From Litsea cubeba (taxonomy: Eukaryota; Streptophyta; Magnoliopsida; Laurales; Lauraceae), in assembly GCA_012931725.1 (NCBI GenBank), contig CM022951.1, positions 39,355,949 to 39,419,948 of the forward strand: 64,000 nt of DNA, read 5' to 3'. The position numbers were made by a program, and so were the translations under genes. The notes under the pieces are model-generated. The model was not told where the DNA came from and did no database searches. It saw nothing but the letters and a program-made list of their open reading frames with translations. Positions 23,238 to 33,578 of this stretch are shown in pieces. Each line of letters begins with the position of its first letter. Within the stretch, counting starts at the first letter, position 1.

Positions 23238-26200
23238 TTAGAAATAAAATTTCTTCAGGTGGGATGCATTCCACGGTCTTGGCAGCGGCTTGCCATCCAA
23301 GTCTTCGAGCTTGTAGGCTGATTTTCCTGCCAGTGAGACCACTCTGAACGGGCCATGCCAGTTCGGGGCAAGCTTCCCCTCATTTGGTTCCTTGTCAGCT
23401 GGCAGGGTCTTCTTTAGAACAAGTTCTCCCGTGGTGAACCTTTTTTCCTTGACATTTTGATTATATGCCCTGGCTAACCGCTGCTGATAGTCGGTCAGTC
23501 TCAGGGCTGCTGCTTCTCGTCGTTCGTCTGCCAGCTCCAGCTCCATTGCCAGGTTCGTCTCATTTCGGCCTTGGTCGACCAGCTCTGTCCTCAGGGTAGG
23601 AAGGCCGATTTCCAAGGGAATGACTGCCTCCATCCCGTAGGCCAGAGAGAAAGGTGTTGCCGAGGTGGACCTCCTTGGAGTTGTTCTGTATGCCCACAGC
23701 ACGCTCGGAAGCTCTTCTGTCCATCTGCCCTTTGCCTTGTCCAGTCGCTTCTTCAGGCCGTCCAGGATCACTTTGTTGGAGATTTCTGCCTGGCCATTAC
23801 TCTGTGGATATGCCGGGGTGGAGTAATGGTTTCTGATGCCGTGCTCTTGGCAGAAGTCTCTGAAGGATTTGGAGTCGAACTGAGTCCCGTTATCCGAGAT
23901 CAGGGTCCGGGGGATGCCGAACCTCGTAAGGATGTTTTTCCAAACGAAGTTCCTGGAGTCCCGGTCCGTGATGGAGGACAACGGCTCAGCCTCTATCCAT
24001 TTCGTGAAGTAGTCCGTAGCCACTATCAGCCATCTCTTGTTCCCTGGAGCTCGGTGAAGAGGCCCCACAATGTCCAGGCCCCACTGAGCGAAGGGCCATG
24101 GGCTAGAGAGGGGACTCAGATCCTGTGCTGGCTGATGGAGTGAGTGGGAGAACTTCTGGCATTTCTCGCATTTCCTGGCGTAGACCTAGGCGTCCTTTTG
24201 CATGTAGGGCCACCAGTAACCCTGGCTGATTGCTCTGTAGGCCAATGACCGACCTCCAATATGGCTGCCGCAGATTCCTTCATGGATCTCGTACAGGAAG
24301 TCGTCCACCTTGGACGGGTGGACGCATTGGAGGTACGGACCCGTGAAGGACTTCCCGTAGAGTTTGCCTTCTGGAGAGAGCCAGAACCTAGCTGCCTTGA
24401 GCCTGATCTTGTGGGCTTCGGTCTTGTCTTCGGGGAGCTGGTCGTCCTTCAGGTAGGCGACGATTGGATCCATCCAGCTGGGGCCGAGGTCAGCACAGAG
24501 GACAAGCCGAGATGAATGGAGTTCTAGACTTGACCTCGATACTGACCCGACCTCGATGGTTCTCTTCTTTCCTGCTTCGACGGCGGAGGCCAGGTTTGCT
24601 AGCGCATCTGCATGCGTGTTGGTGTCTCTGGATATTTGCCTGACCTCGGCTTTCTGGAATTGGGAGAGTAGTTTTTTCGCAAGGGCCAAGTAGGCCGCCA
24701 TCCTGTCGTCCCTAGCCTGGTAGTCCCCAGCGAGCTGGCTAGTTACCAGTTGAGAGTCGCTGAAGATCTCCAGATGCTGGGCTCCGAGGATTCAGGCGCT
24801 GTTCAACCCTGCAATCATTGCTTCGTACTCTGCCTCATTGTTCGTCGCTTTGAAGTCCAAGGTGAAGGCTTGTTCTATGACCAGTCCCTCTGGCGATTGG
24901 AGAACTATGCCGAGTCCAGCTCTTTTGGAGGTGGACGATCCGTCGACAAAGATCTTCCATGCCGAGGTGGGAGACTGCTGGACCTCTGTTTCTACTGGCT
25001 CTTGCCCTGTGCCCCCCAGTGCCGTGCCGAGCTGGGTCGGAGCCGGGTTGGGGGAGGCGAATTCGACAATGAAGTCTGCCAGGATCTGGGCTTTGATCGC
25101 AGTTCGGGGACGGTACTGAATGTCATACTGCCCCAGTTCAACTGCCCACTTTGATATGCGCCCTGAAAAGTCAGCTTTCTTGAACAAAGACCGGAGTGGA
25201 TGCTCCGTGATCACCACAATAGTGTGGGATTGAAAATAATGGGAGAGCTTGCGGGAGGCGGTAACGAGAGCCAACGCAAGCTTCTCCAACAGGAGGTACC
25301 TGGTCTCGGCATCGAGCAGGGTCTTGCTCGTGTAATAGATCGGCTTTTGAACTCCCTCGTCCTCCCTGATGAGGATGGAGCTCACTGCGTGATCCGAGAC
25401 CGCCAGGTATAAATACAGAATCTCCCCCCGAGTTGGGGTGGAGAGTAATGGTGGTGACATCAAATAAGTTTTGAGTGCGGCCAATGCCTGGTCGCACTCA
25501 GGGGTCCATTGGAACTTCAAATTTTTCCTCAAAAGCTGAAAGAAAGGCCTGCACTTATCTGATGAGCGGCTGATGAAGCGATTGAGTGCGGCGGCCATTC
25601 CTGTAAGCCTTTGAACTTCCTTCGTGGTAGAGGGACTCTGGATGCCCTGGATGGCAGTGATCTGTTCCGGATTGGCTTCTATCCCCCTCCGCGTCACCAA
25701 GCTGCCGAGGAACTTGCCAGAGGCTACGCCGAAGGCGCACTTGGAAGCGTTTAACTTCAGCTTGTAGGCGCGAAGGATGCCGAAGACTTCGCCGAGATCC
25801 GTCAGATGGTCGCTGGAGCGCACAGATTTGACGACCATGTCGTCGATGTACACCTCTACCGATCGGCCGAGCTGGGCCTGGAACATCTTCGTGACGAGGC
25901 GCTGATAAGTCGCCCCCGCGTTCTTCAGCCCGAAGGGCATCACTTTATAGCAGTAAGTGCCGCGGGGGGTGATGAACGATGTTTTCTCCTCGTCGGGCTC
26001 GTAGAGCGGGATCTGATGATAGCCTCGGTAGGCGTCAAGGAAGCTCATTCGGTCGTGACCAGAGGTGGCGTCGATCAATTGGTCAATCTTCGGGAGGGGA
26101 AAACTGTCCTTAGGGCAAGCCCTGTTCAGGTCGGTGAAGTCCACGCACACCCTCCACTTTCCAGTTTTCTTCTTGACCACCACCGTGTTGGCCAGCCATA

Positions 26201-28883
26201 CCGGGTACTGGACTTCCCGGATGGCCCCTGCTTTTAGCAGGTTGTCGACCTCTTCGACGACCGCATCTGTCTGTTGCAGCCCGGTCCTGCGGGCCCTCTG
26301 CACTACTGGCTTGTGGTCGGGGTCGACGTTGAGCTTGTGGCACATGACCTCAAGGTCGACCCCGGGCATTTCGCTCGGGTTCCAAGCGAAGACGTCCACA
26401 TTCTGCATCAAGAACCGAGAGAGTTCGGCCCTTTCTTCGTCCGACAGCTGTGTGCCGATCAGGAAGAACCGGTCTGGGTCTGCCGGGTCCAGTCTGACCT
26501 CGGCCAGGTCCTCGATGCTCTTCTTCTCAGGGTCCCGGCCGATCTCATCGAGGCCCTTCTCGAACTCGGCCAGGTTGACGCGCTCTGGCTCCTTTACTGC
26601 TGGGACGGCGGCCAGCATGCACTGCCTGGCCTGCTGCTGGTCTCCCTTCACTGTGACTACTTCCATCTTGCCTTCCTCGTTCTCATGGACGAACTTCAGC
26701 TTTTGGTGGAAGGAAGATGGAACTGCCTCTAGCTTGTGGAGCCACGTTCTACCCAGGATAACATTGTAGGGAGAAGGGGCGTCCACAACCAGAAAGTCGG
26801 CTGACACGGAGGCTCCGCCAACTTGAGTTTCCAAGGTGATCCGACCCTTGGGATAGACTGGCGTGGCGAATAACCCTAGCAGGGGTGCCCGGACCTTCGT
26901 GAGGTCTGCTTCGGAGAGCTTCATCCTCTTGAAGCAGTCGTAGTAGAGGACCTCGGAGGAGCTGCCGGAGTCGACGAGGATCCTCTTTACGGTGAAGTCT
27001 CTCAGCTTCATGGTGAGGAGCAGGGGGTCGTTGTGAGGGACCTGGATTCCCTCGAGATCTCGATCCGAGAACGAGATGGCTGGTCTGTCGCGGCGGGCTT
27101 TCTTGGACGCCGGAGCGAGGTCGGCTTTCATTACTTCTTTCTCGTGCGACGCCCGCCTAGCTTCGGCACGGGTTTGAGAGCTTCCCCGGGACGAGGAAGC
27201 GGGAGCCGAGGACGCCATATGGATCACGTTGATGATCTTCTCTGAGTCCTCGCTGTCTGGAGCCGGGGCCGTGCTCTGGTGAACCCGGCCCTCGCTGCCG
27301 CCGGCATCACCTTCCTTGATGAACTCTGGGATGTGGCCCTCCTTGGCCAGCTTTTCCAGATACCACTGCAAAGTCCTGCATTCCTCGGTCCTGTGCCCGT
27401 TGCCCTTATGGAAGGAGCAGTGGAGCTTGCTCCGGGCGCCTTCGGTGGGTTCACTCTTCATGGGCGGAGGATACCTGAAGAATGGCTTGGATTTGATCTT
27501 GGCCAGGATGCGGTAGATCGGCTCCTTGAAGACGACGTTGACGCTCTGACCGGCGCTGGAGGGAGGTCTGGGCTTCCAATTGCCCCCAGACCTGGACGAC
27601 GAAGGCTTCGTCGAACTGGAGGCCCAGTCCCGCCTGGGCTCCTGCTTCTGGGAGGGCCTCCCGCCTTTTTGCCGAGGCTGGCTATTCTTCTGTTCGGGCT
27701 CTGGATGCCCGTCCTGATCCTTAGCTCGGATCTCGTCTTCCTCCCGGGCGATAAAGCGCTTCACCCGGGACATCAACTCTGACATGGATTCCGGGGTGTC
27801 CCCGGCCAAGTCCTTCCGCAAGTCGCTGTCGGGGATCAGGGCATGCTGGAAGGCGTAGATGGCTATCGCCTCTCTTGCGCCCTCGATCTGGCTGTAGATC
27901 GCCCAGAATCGGTGGGTGAACTTGGCGAGAGTTTCGCCCTGCTTCATTCTGAGGGCGATGAGGTCCCCTTCCTTCTTGGGGACGACGGTGTAGGCCTGGA
28001 ATTTCTTCAGGAAGGAGAGCTGGAGCTCCTTCCAACTGGAGACCGATTGCTCCGGGAGGGAGCAGAACCACTTCAGGGGGAGGTCACCCAAACTGGAGGA
28101 GAAGATTTTGCAGTTTAGGTGACCCTCGTTTCCCCAGATGGACATCTTCTGGGAGAAGTGTCGGAGGTGCGCAGACGGGTCGGACAGTCCGACATCGGGA
28201 ACGAACCGCGGGACGGAGAACTTCTTGGGCAAGGGGGTGTGCTCGATCTCTTTTGTGAAGGGAGAGCCCCCGAGATCAGTGTGACCACAGAGCTGCTTCT
28301 GGTCCCGCATCTCCAGGTTGTGCTGTAGAGCCAATCTGACGCGTTTGTCAAATCGCTCTTGCTCGTCGTCCTTCTCTGGAGTCTGTGCTCGGGTCTTCCG
28401 CTTGGGATGGCTCGGGCTACGACGGCTATGGGTTCGGCCGTCGCGGCTGCGGTGACTTCGGCTGTTGCTCGAGCCTTCGTCACGGATCTGGCTCCGTTTC
28501 TGGTCCAGATGAGGTCTGAGGTCCTCACGAGGAGGCTGGGCTGCCTTGCTGGGGGCGCCCTTCTTTTTCCCTTGAGGCTCAGAGACTTCCCTCAAGGAGG
28601 CAGTTTGCACTGCCCTCAGCTGCTGCTGGAGCTCGCGAATCAGCTGCCCTTGCTTCTGGAGTTGCTTCTGGAGGAGGGCAGCTTCCGAAAGCTAAGAAGG
28701 GCGTAGAATCCTCAAGAGCAGCGCTCGAGCTGCCACCACCGCCAACGGACGTCCCTCCCCAAGGACGCTCCCGTACGGTGCATGGCACGACTGCAGGCGA
28801 GGGCCGCATAGGCTCTCAACTCTTTATCGAGTTCCCACTCCAAGAGGGACTCGAGGCCTCGATCTCACCAGAAGAAGTCGAAT
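23238..28883 (-). pseudogene. Tat-type Ty3/gypsy gag-pol polyprotein, one frame with three stops, 5' truncated
   Basis: A single minus-strand frame runs from about 28691 to 23238. Domains in order: coiled coil (28690-28600), Retrotrans_gag ('HLRHFSQKMSIWG', about 28170), zinc knuckle ('CSFHKGNGHRTEEC'), aspartic protease (VDSGSSSE, about 26975), RT with YIDD (about 25845), RNase H, and a second archaeal-type RNase H ('IFVDGSSTSK', about 24950). Integrase follows, with an HHCC finger ending CEKCQ and a D,D,E core (GLDIVGP, SDNGTQF, GQAEI). Two RNase H domains mark the Tat clade. Stops lie at 28692-28694, 24792-24794 and 24186-24188. Upstream of the first, other-frame coding continues (28809) up to the junction with LTR-A at 28884, but there is no start, leader or PBS. 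It would have encoded the reverse-transcription and integration machinery; it is not functional as it stands. Confidence 0.93.
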
Positions 28884-29839
28884 TGTGTGGGGAGATTTCC
28901 AGAGCTACAGGATTAAGCTAATCACAGCCATCAGATGGGGCTAAGCATTCTCACGTGCCATCCGCGTGCCATCCACGTGGCACCGATCTCATCCCGGCTA
29001 CCAGGGCAGAGGCCTTGGCCGACATCAAGCATTTCCAGGCCACAAGCGCCGAACTGGACCACCTCGGGCATCATCTCGGCAAAGAGTCCACCTCGGCAGG
29101 GCCACCCCGGATGCCATCTCCGCAGAGAGCCCTACCTCGGCTAAAGCCACCTCGGCTGAAGAAGCCAGGACAGTAGACGAAGCAAGAAGGAACCTTCACT
29201 TGCGCCCCTCATTCCCCACGTCATCAGGCACGTGGAGAGATAGGGTCACGAGCTAGTGGGACAGACACGACATCCAGCCGCCCACTATCTTCACCAGATC
29301 GCCACATGGCAGCATCCAGCAGCTGAGGCCACATCAGGGCAAGGCCCGAGGGCAGATCCGCTGGTACTCCTACCGCCAAAGGCGCCCAACACAATCTGGC
29401 CCAACAAGACACGCATTTAATGCAATGTGGGCTGACCCGACTAGCATTAAATGCTGAGTGGGCCGGATTAGACTGCATTTATTACTTTGTGGGCTGATCA
29501 TGACTTCCCAGTCAGATCATGGGACCCACACCAAGATATTCTCTGAGAGATACGATCCAAACCACTATAAATAGACCTTCATGCACCATGCAAGGTACGC
29601 ATAATCTCATTCACAGAGCCCTTACTCTGTCTCTCTTCTCCCTCTCCTTCCATCGTTCCAGTTCCCACACTGACTTTGGCATCGGAGAGCCTTGCGCCGC
29701 TCAGGCCAGGGTCCTCTGACCGTTTGCTATTCTCTTTCAGGCTTTCGGACGGCATCCGGACATTCCAGACACCATCATCTTCTCGGATAAGTCCTGTAAG
29801 GCACCCTCTTATTGTGGGTCATAATTTTCTGCACCTACA
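28884..29839 (+). repeat. LTR-A, serving as 5' LTR of the plus-strand gag-only element
   Basis: 956 bp from TGTGTGGGGAGA to GCACCTACA, with a TATA box TATAAATA at 29566-29573. It is the near-exact inverted copy of 17584-18539 but differs strongly from LTR-B (32793-33573), its partner in the same element. It abuts gag-side sequence of the minus-strand element with no gap: 'aagtcgaat' then TGTGTGG. Confidence 0.92.
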
Positions 29840-29841
29840 AT

Positions 29842-29858
29842 TGGCGCCGTCTGTGGGA
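29842..29858 (+). other. Primer binding site of the plus-strand gag-only element
   Basis: TGGCGCCGTCTGTGGGA starts two bases after the LTR end. The first nine bases match the tRNA-Asp type PBS of plant Ty3/gypsy elements; the remainder is the variant that I recall as common in Tat-like elements. Confidence 0.8.
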
Positions 29859-29906
29859 AAGTAATATCCCAGCCTTCCCAACCTTCTCCAAATCTTTCCA
29901 AACACC

Positions 29907-30981
29907 ATGCCTCGAAGAACCAGAAAGGGAAAGGAACCTATCGCACTGTCGACCCAGCTGCCGACGGTCCCCCGCCGAGAGAGGTCAGGAGCAAAATCTG
30001 GTCCAACAGGCGACCAGCTTCAGGATACTCGGTCGGGTTCATCCTCCAAGGACTCGACCTCGACTCTACCCTCAGAAAGACGCACCCTGAAGAGCAGGAG
30101 CGACCGGGCCCATGGCGAAGGCTCGGGAAACGACCACGACTCCAGAGAGTGGCTCGATCAACGCATAGAGCAAGCAGTACGACAGCACATGGAAATGGCC
30201 GACTACGCTCAAGTTCGGATGGACTCTAATGTTTTCGGCGCATCTCCTCTCTCCAGAGATCAGAAGCTTCCCCCTTCCCGAAGATTTCAAAGTCCCGAGG
30301 TTCGTCATCTACGATGGAACCTCGGACCCAGCAGCACACCTCCGGCACTTCAGTCAGAGGATGTCGATATGGGGCAGTGCAGGCCACCTCAACTGCCGAC
30401 TCAACTACAGAGTCTTCTCTTCCAGCCTCGGGGACCTCCCCCTAAGGTGGTTCTGCGCACTCCCTCCGGGATCAATCAAAAGTTGGCAGCAGCTCCGGAG
30501 TTCATTCTTGACGAAGTTCCAAGTTTACGGGGTCATCCCCAGGTCAGCCGCCGACCTGATGGCCCTCAGAATGAAACAGACCGAGAGCATCGCGCAGTTC
30601 GCCAAAAGGTTCTGGGCAGTCTACAGCCAGATCGAGAACGCCTCAGAGGCAATAGCAGTCCAGTCTTTCCAGCAAGCCCTCGTACCAGGCAACGAGCTCC
30701 GAAGCAACTTGGTCATGTATCCCGTGGTCACTACGGCAGCACTCATGACTAGGGTGAATCAATTCGTCAGGCGAGAGGAGGACGAAGCCCGAGCCCGGGA
30801 GCAGTTCAACCTCCGCGGCAGCGACCAGATCGCTTCCAGCTCGGCCGAACCTGCCAGCTCGACCGACGCTTCCAGCTCGGCCGACTCTGCCAGCTCGACC
30901 AACGCCTCCAGTTCGGACGTCTCCAGCTCGCTAGCAGTCCCCCGCTCCGCAGAAATCTCTTCCAACACGGGGAGCAGTTAG
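29907..30981 (+). pseudogene. Gag of the plus-strand gag-only (TR-GAG-like) element, frameshifted
   Basis: The ATG at 29907 lies 68 bp after the LTR. The first frame encodes a basic, disordered start and 'EWLDQRIEQAVRQHM'. At about 30250 the frame shifts by one, and the second frame continues to 30981 with a Retrotrans_gag domain ('FPLPEDFKVPRF', 'HLRHFSQRMSIWG', 'WRWFCALPP'-like block, 'FAKRFWAVYSQIE') and ends in a Ser/Ala-rich tail. The protein is related to the gag of the minus-strand element but clearly diverged. No protease, RT or integrase follows; a tandem array starts at 31427. Gag-only elements of this kind (TR-GAG) move by borrowing enzymes from autonomous relatives. Confidence 0.85.
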
Positions 30982-31426
30982 GCGAACCCCCTTTTTCTGT
31001 CACTTAGCTTCGACATCCCGTCAGCTTCGATCGCACGACCCTCTACCGTCATTTCGGCGGCACGGTCCTCTACCGCCATCAGTTATCCAGTGCCACCGAG
31101 CTCACCCTGGGGTCGTTTTATACACTCAGGCGTGACTCGCCTTCGGCGCCAGAGCAACCAAGTCCTCGGGTAGGCGCACCCAGGCTCCTTGGCCTCCAAA
31201 CGACCTCATGCAGGTCCGTCCACGTGCTGGTCTCCACCTCACGCTGGTTTCGGCCTGATGCTGGTCTCGACCGCATCTAACGACCTCATGTTGGTATCGC
31301 CCTCGTGCTTGCTACGCGCTTCACAGGTTTGGCCTCATGTTGGTCTCGGCCAGTGACATCGAGACTGCCTTCGGGTTCGTACACCCGAGCTTCTCCACCT
31401 CGGCGAGTGCCAGAAAGACAAGTCAC
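30982..31426 (+). other. Untranslated spacer of the gag-only element
   Basis: The spacer is GC-rich, with loose repeats of 'ctcatgttggtctcg' and 'tcggcc' type phrases between 31200 and 31400. No coding domain was found. Confidence 0.5.
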
Positions 31427-32440
31427 GGGTTAACAGCCCTGGAAAAGGCCTCGAGTTCGGACACTCGGCCAATTCCTAAACTCAGGGTCTTCACCCATCT
31501 CCAAGGGTTAACAGCCCTGGAAAAGGCCTCGAGTTCGGACACTCGGCCAATTCCTAAACTCAGGGTCTTCACCCATCTCCAAGGGTTAACAGCCCTGGAA
31601 AAGGCCTCGAGTTCGGACACTCTGCCAATTCCTAAACTCAGGGTCTTCACCCATCTCCAAGGGTTAACAGCCCTGGAAAAGGCCTCGAGTTCGGACACTC
31701 GGCCAATTCCTAAACTCAGGGTCTTCACCCATCTCCAAGGGTTAACAGCCCTGGAAAAGGCCTCGAGTTCGGACACTCGGCCAATTCCTAAACTCAGGGT
31801 CTTCACCCATCTCCAAGGGTTAACAGCCCTGGAAAAGGCCTCGAGTTCGGACACTCGGCCAATTCCTAAACTCAGGGTCTTCACCCATCTCCAAGGGTTA
31901 ACAGCCCTGGAAAAGGCCTCGAGTTCGGACACTCGGCCAATTCCTAGACTCAGGGTCTTCACCCATCTCCAAGGGTTAACAGCCCTGGAAAAGGCCTCGA
32001 GTTCGGACACTCGGCCAATTCCTAGACTCAGGGTCTTCACCCATCTCCAAGGGTACAGCCCTGGAAAAGGCCTCGAGTTCGGACACTCGGCCAATTCCTA
32101 AACTCAGGGTCTTCACCCATCTCCAAGGGTTAACAGCCCTGGAAAAGGCCTCGAGTTCGGACACTCGGCCAATTCCTAAACTCAGGGTCTTCACCCATCT
32201 ACAAGGCTCTACGCCCTGGAAAAGGCCTGGAGTTCCTACACTCAGCCTTTCCTAAAGCCCCCGTGTCTTGGACACACTTCGGGTACATACGCCCTGGAGA
32301 TGGCCTGGAGTTCCTACACTCGGCCTTTCCTAAAGTCCCCGTGTTTGGAACACACTCAAGGGTTAACAGCCCTGGAAAAGGCCTCGAGTTCGGACACTCG
32401 GCCGGATTCCTAAAATCAGGGTTCTTACACCCCTCAAAGA
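31427..32440 (+). repeat. 78-bp tandem repeat array of the gag-only element
   Basis: About ten near-identical units of 78 bp start 'gggttaacagccctggaaaa', followed by two to three units (from 32205) that instead resemble the 73-bp unit of the minus-strand element ('tggagttcctacactc', 'cctttcctaaag'). Because 78 is a multiple of 3, the array reads as an open frame with a 26-residue repeat (GLTALEKASSSDT...) on one strand and another on the complement. Unit 9 (32051) lacks two bases, which breaks that frame. It has no start context or known domain, so it is treated as a repeat and not a gene. Confidence 0.92.
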
Positions 32441-32469
32441 CCGTTGCCGAACTCATGCTCATCTTCGAA

Positions 32470-32650
32470 AGACAAGGGTAAACCAGTTCGTCAGGCAAGA
32501 AGCAGACGAAGCCCGAGCCCAGAAGCATTTCAATGGCAATCAACAGGCAGCGTCCACCTCGGCAGACGCCCCCATCTCGGCGGATGCCTCCAGCTCCGCC
32601 ATTAGCGCATCTCGGTACCCATTCTCCATTTCGGCAGTTGTGTGACTCTC
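32470..32650 (+). pseudogene. Second copy of the gag C-terminal segment, after the array
   Basis: This segment encodes 'VNQFVRQEADEARAQKHF' followed by a Ser/Ala/Asp tail, matching the end of the gag at 30750-30900 ('VNQFVRREEDEARAREQF' plus Ser/Ala tail). The tandem array therefore lies between two copies of the same gag segment, suggesting that it arose or was inserted through a duplication. Confidence 0.75.
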
Positions 32651-32773
32651 CAGCTCGGCAGAAGCACCCTGTTACAACTTAGCAGTGATGCCAACCTCTA
32701 GCTCTGGTCCATTGCCAGCCCGACATCCTCCACGGTACTTACCTTCTGACCTCAAAAGAGCAGTCTATTGAGC

Positions 32774-32792
32774 TCAGAAGCTGGGGGGCTAT
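32774..32792 (+). other. Polypurine tract of the gag-only element
   Basis: 'cagaagctggggggctat' ends directly at the LTR-B start (32793) and resembles the tract of the minus-strand element. Confidence 0.75.
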
Positions 32793-33573
32793 TGTGTGGG
32801 GATATTTCCGAGCTCAACGGAGGACCGGTCGATGCTCCATCTCATGCTCCGGCGCCCGCTAGGCCATCTCGGGAAGGCTCGCATCAACATCCACCAGCTC
32901 GGCCAAGTGCTCCCACTTCGGCCAGAGACTCAGCTCGGCTCCTTGCACAACTCCACCTCAGCAGAGTTCCACCTCGGCCAGGTCGCCCCCAGATCGGCTA
33001 GGGGCTTCATCCCGTTCCTCCACTTCGGGGTCTCTGCAAGGTCTCTAGCCAAGGCATGGCCTGACAGCTGTCCTCCCTTGGGCACTCAAGCACGCTATGG
33101 CCCGTGCGACAAGACAAGGGGGACAGCCCGTATCTCCTGACAGATCGCCGTCCACAGCTCCCAAGGCGCCAGGATATGGCCTAACGGGACAAGACAGGCT
33201 ACGATGGGACCAGACAGGCTACGATGAGACCGCGCCTCCCTAGCACCTGACGAAGTGGGCTATGACAAGACAGCCAACAACCCCTTTGCCTCCTCCTCTA
33301 TATAAACATAGCTACCCCTCCAGAGAAAAAGAGAGGACGCCATTACCACTCTGGTATGCCATCTTCTTCCCCAAAAATCTCCTCCCTCTGCTTAGTTCAT
33401 ATACTAACTTAGGCATCGGAGAGCCGTGCGCCGCCCAGGCCAGGGTCCTCTGACCTGCATTTCTCCTTCCTTTTCTCAGGCTCCAGGCGCAGGCATCGGT
33501 GTCCCTAATCTCACTCGGGTAAGTCCTCTAAGGCACCCCCCATTATTGTGGGTCGTTATTTTTTGCACCTACA
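32793..33573 (+). repeat. LTR-B, 3' LTR of the gag-only element
   Basis: 781 bp from TGTGTGGGGATA to GCACCTACA. It shares short terminal and U5 blocks with LTR-A ('ggcatcggagagcc', 'aggccagggtcctctgacc', 'attgtgggtc') but most of U3 differs. A TATA box, TATATAAA, is at 33299-33306. It is followed by agtaa at 33574. Confidence 0.9.
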
Positions 33574-33578
33574 AGTAA

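Larger units (their letters stand above)
17579..33578. mobile_element. 16-kb composite retroelement block: two Tat-type elements head to head with both outer ends U5
   Basis: The 5-bp sequence agtaa occurs directly outside both ends (17579-17583 and 33574-33578). The outer termini are TGTAGGTGC on the left and GCACCTACA on the right, so each is the U5 end of an LTR facing outward. A normal element would have one U3 and one U5 end. From left to right: LTR-A (minus), PPT, antisense ORF (plus), 73-bp array, pol and gag (minus), an abrupt junction at 28883/28884, LTR-A (plus), PBS, gag of a second family (plus), 78-bp array, gag-tail copy, PPT, LTR-B (plus). The two LTR-A copies are 956 bp each and nearly identical. 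The left element has no 5' LTR or PBS. Calling this a single insertion is an inference from the shared agtaa; independent nested events followed by rearrangement are the alternative. Confidence 0.7.

Noticed and set aside
25806..26769. Long plus-strand ORFs opposite pol
   Set aside because: They are shadows of the minus-strand RT and protease coding region; their composition simply mirrors it.
29519..29864. Plus-strand ORFs inside LTR-A, duplicated at 17517-17904
   Set aside because: They lie in the LTR around the TATA box and U5 end. The duplication follows from the inverted LTR copies and not from a gene family.
31337..32101. A 254-codon ORF encoding a 26-residue repeat protein
   Set aside because: It arises because the tandem unit is 78 bp, a multiple of three. 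The complement is also open, and a two-base deletion in one unit breaks the frame. No domain or start context was seen.
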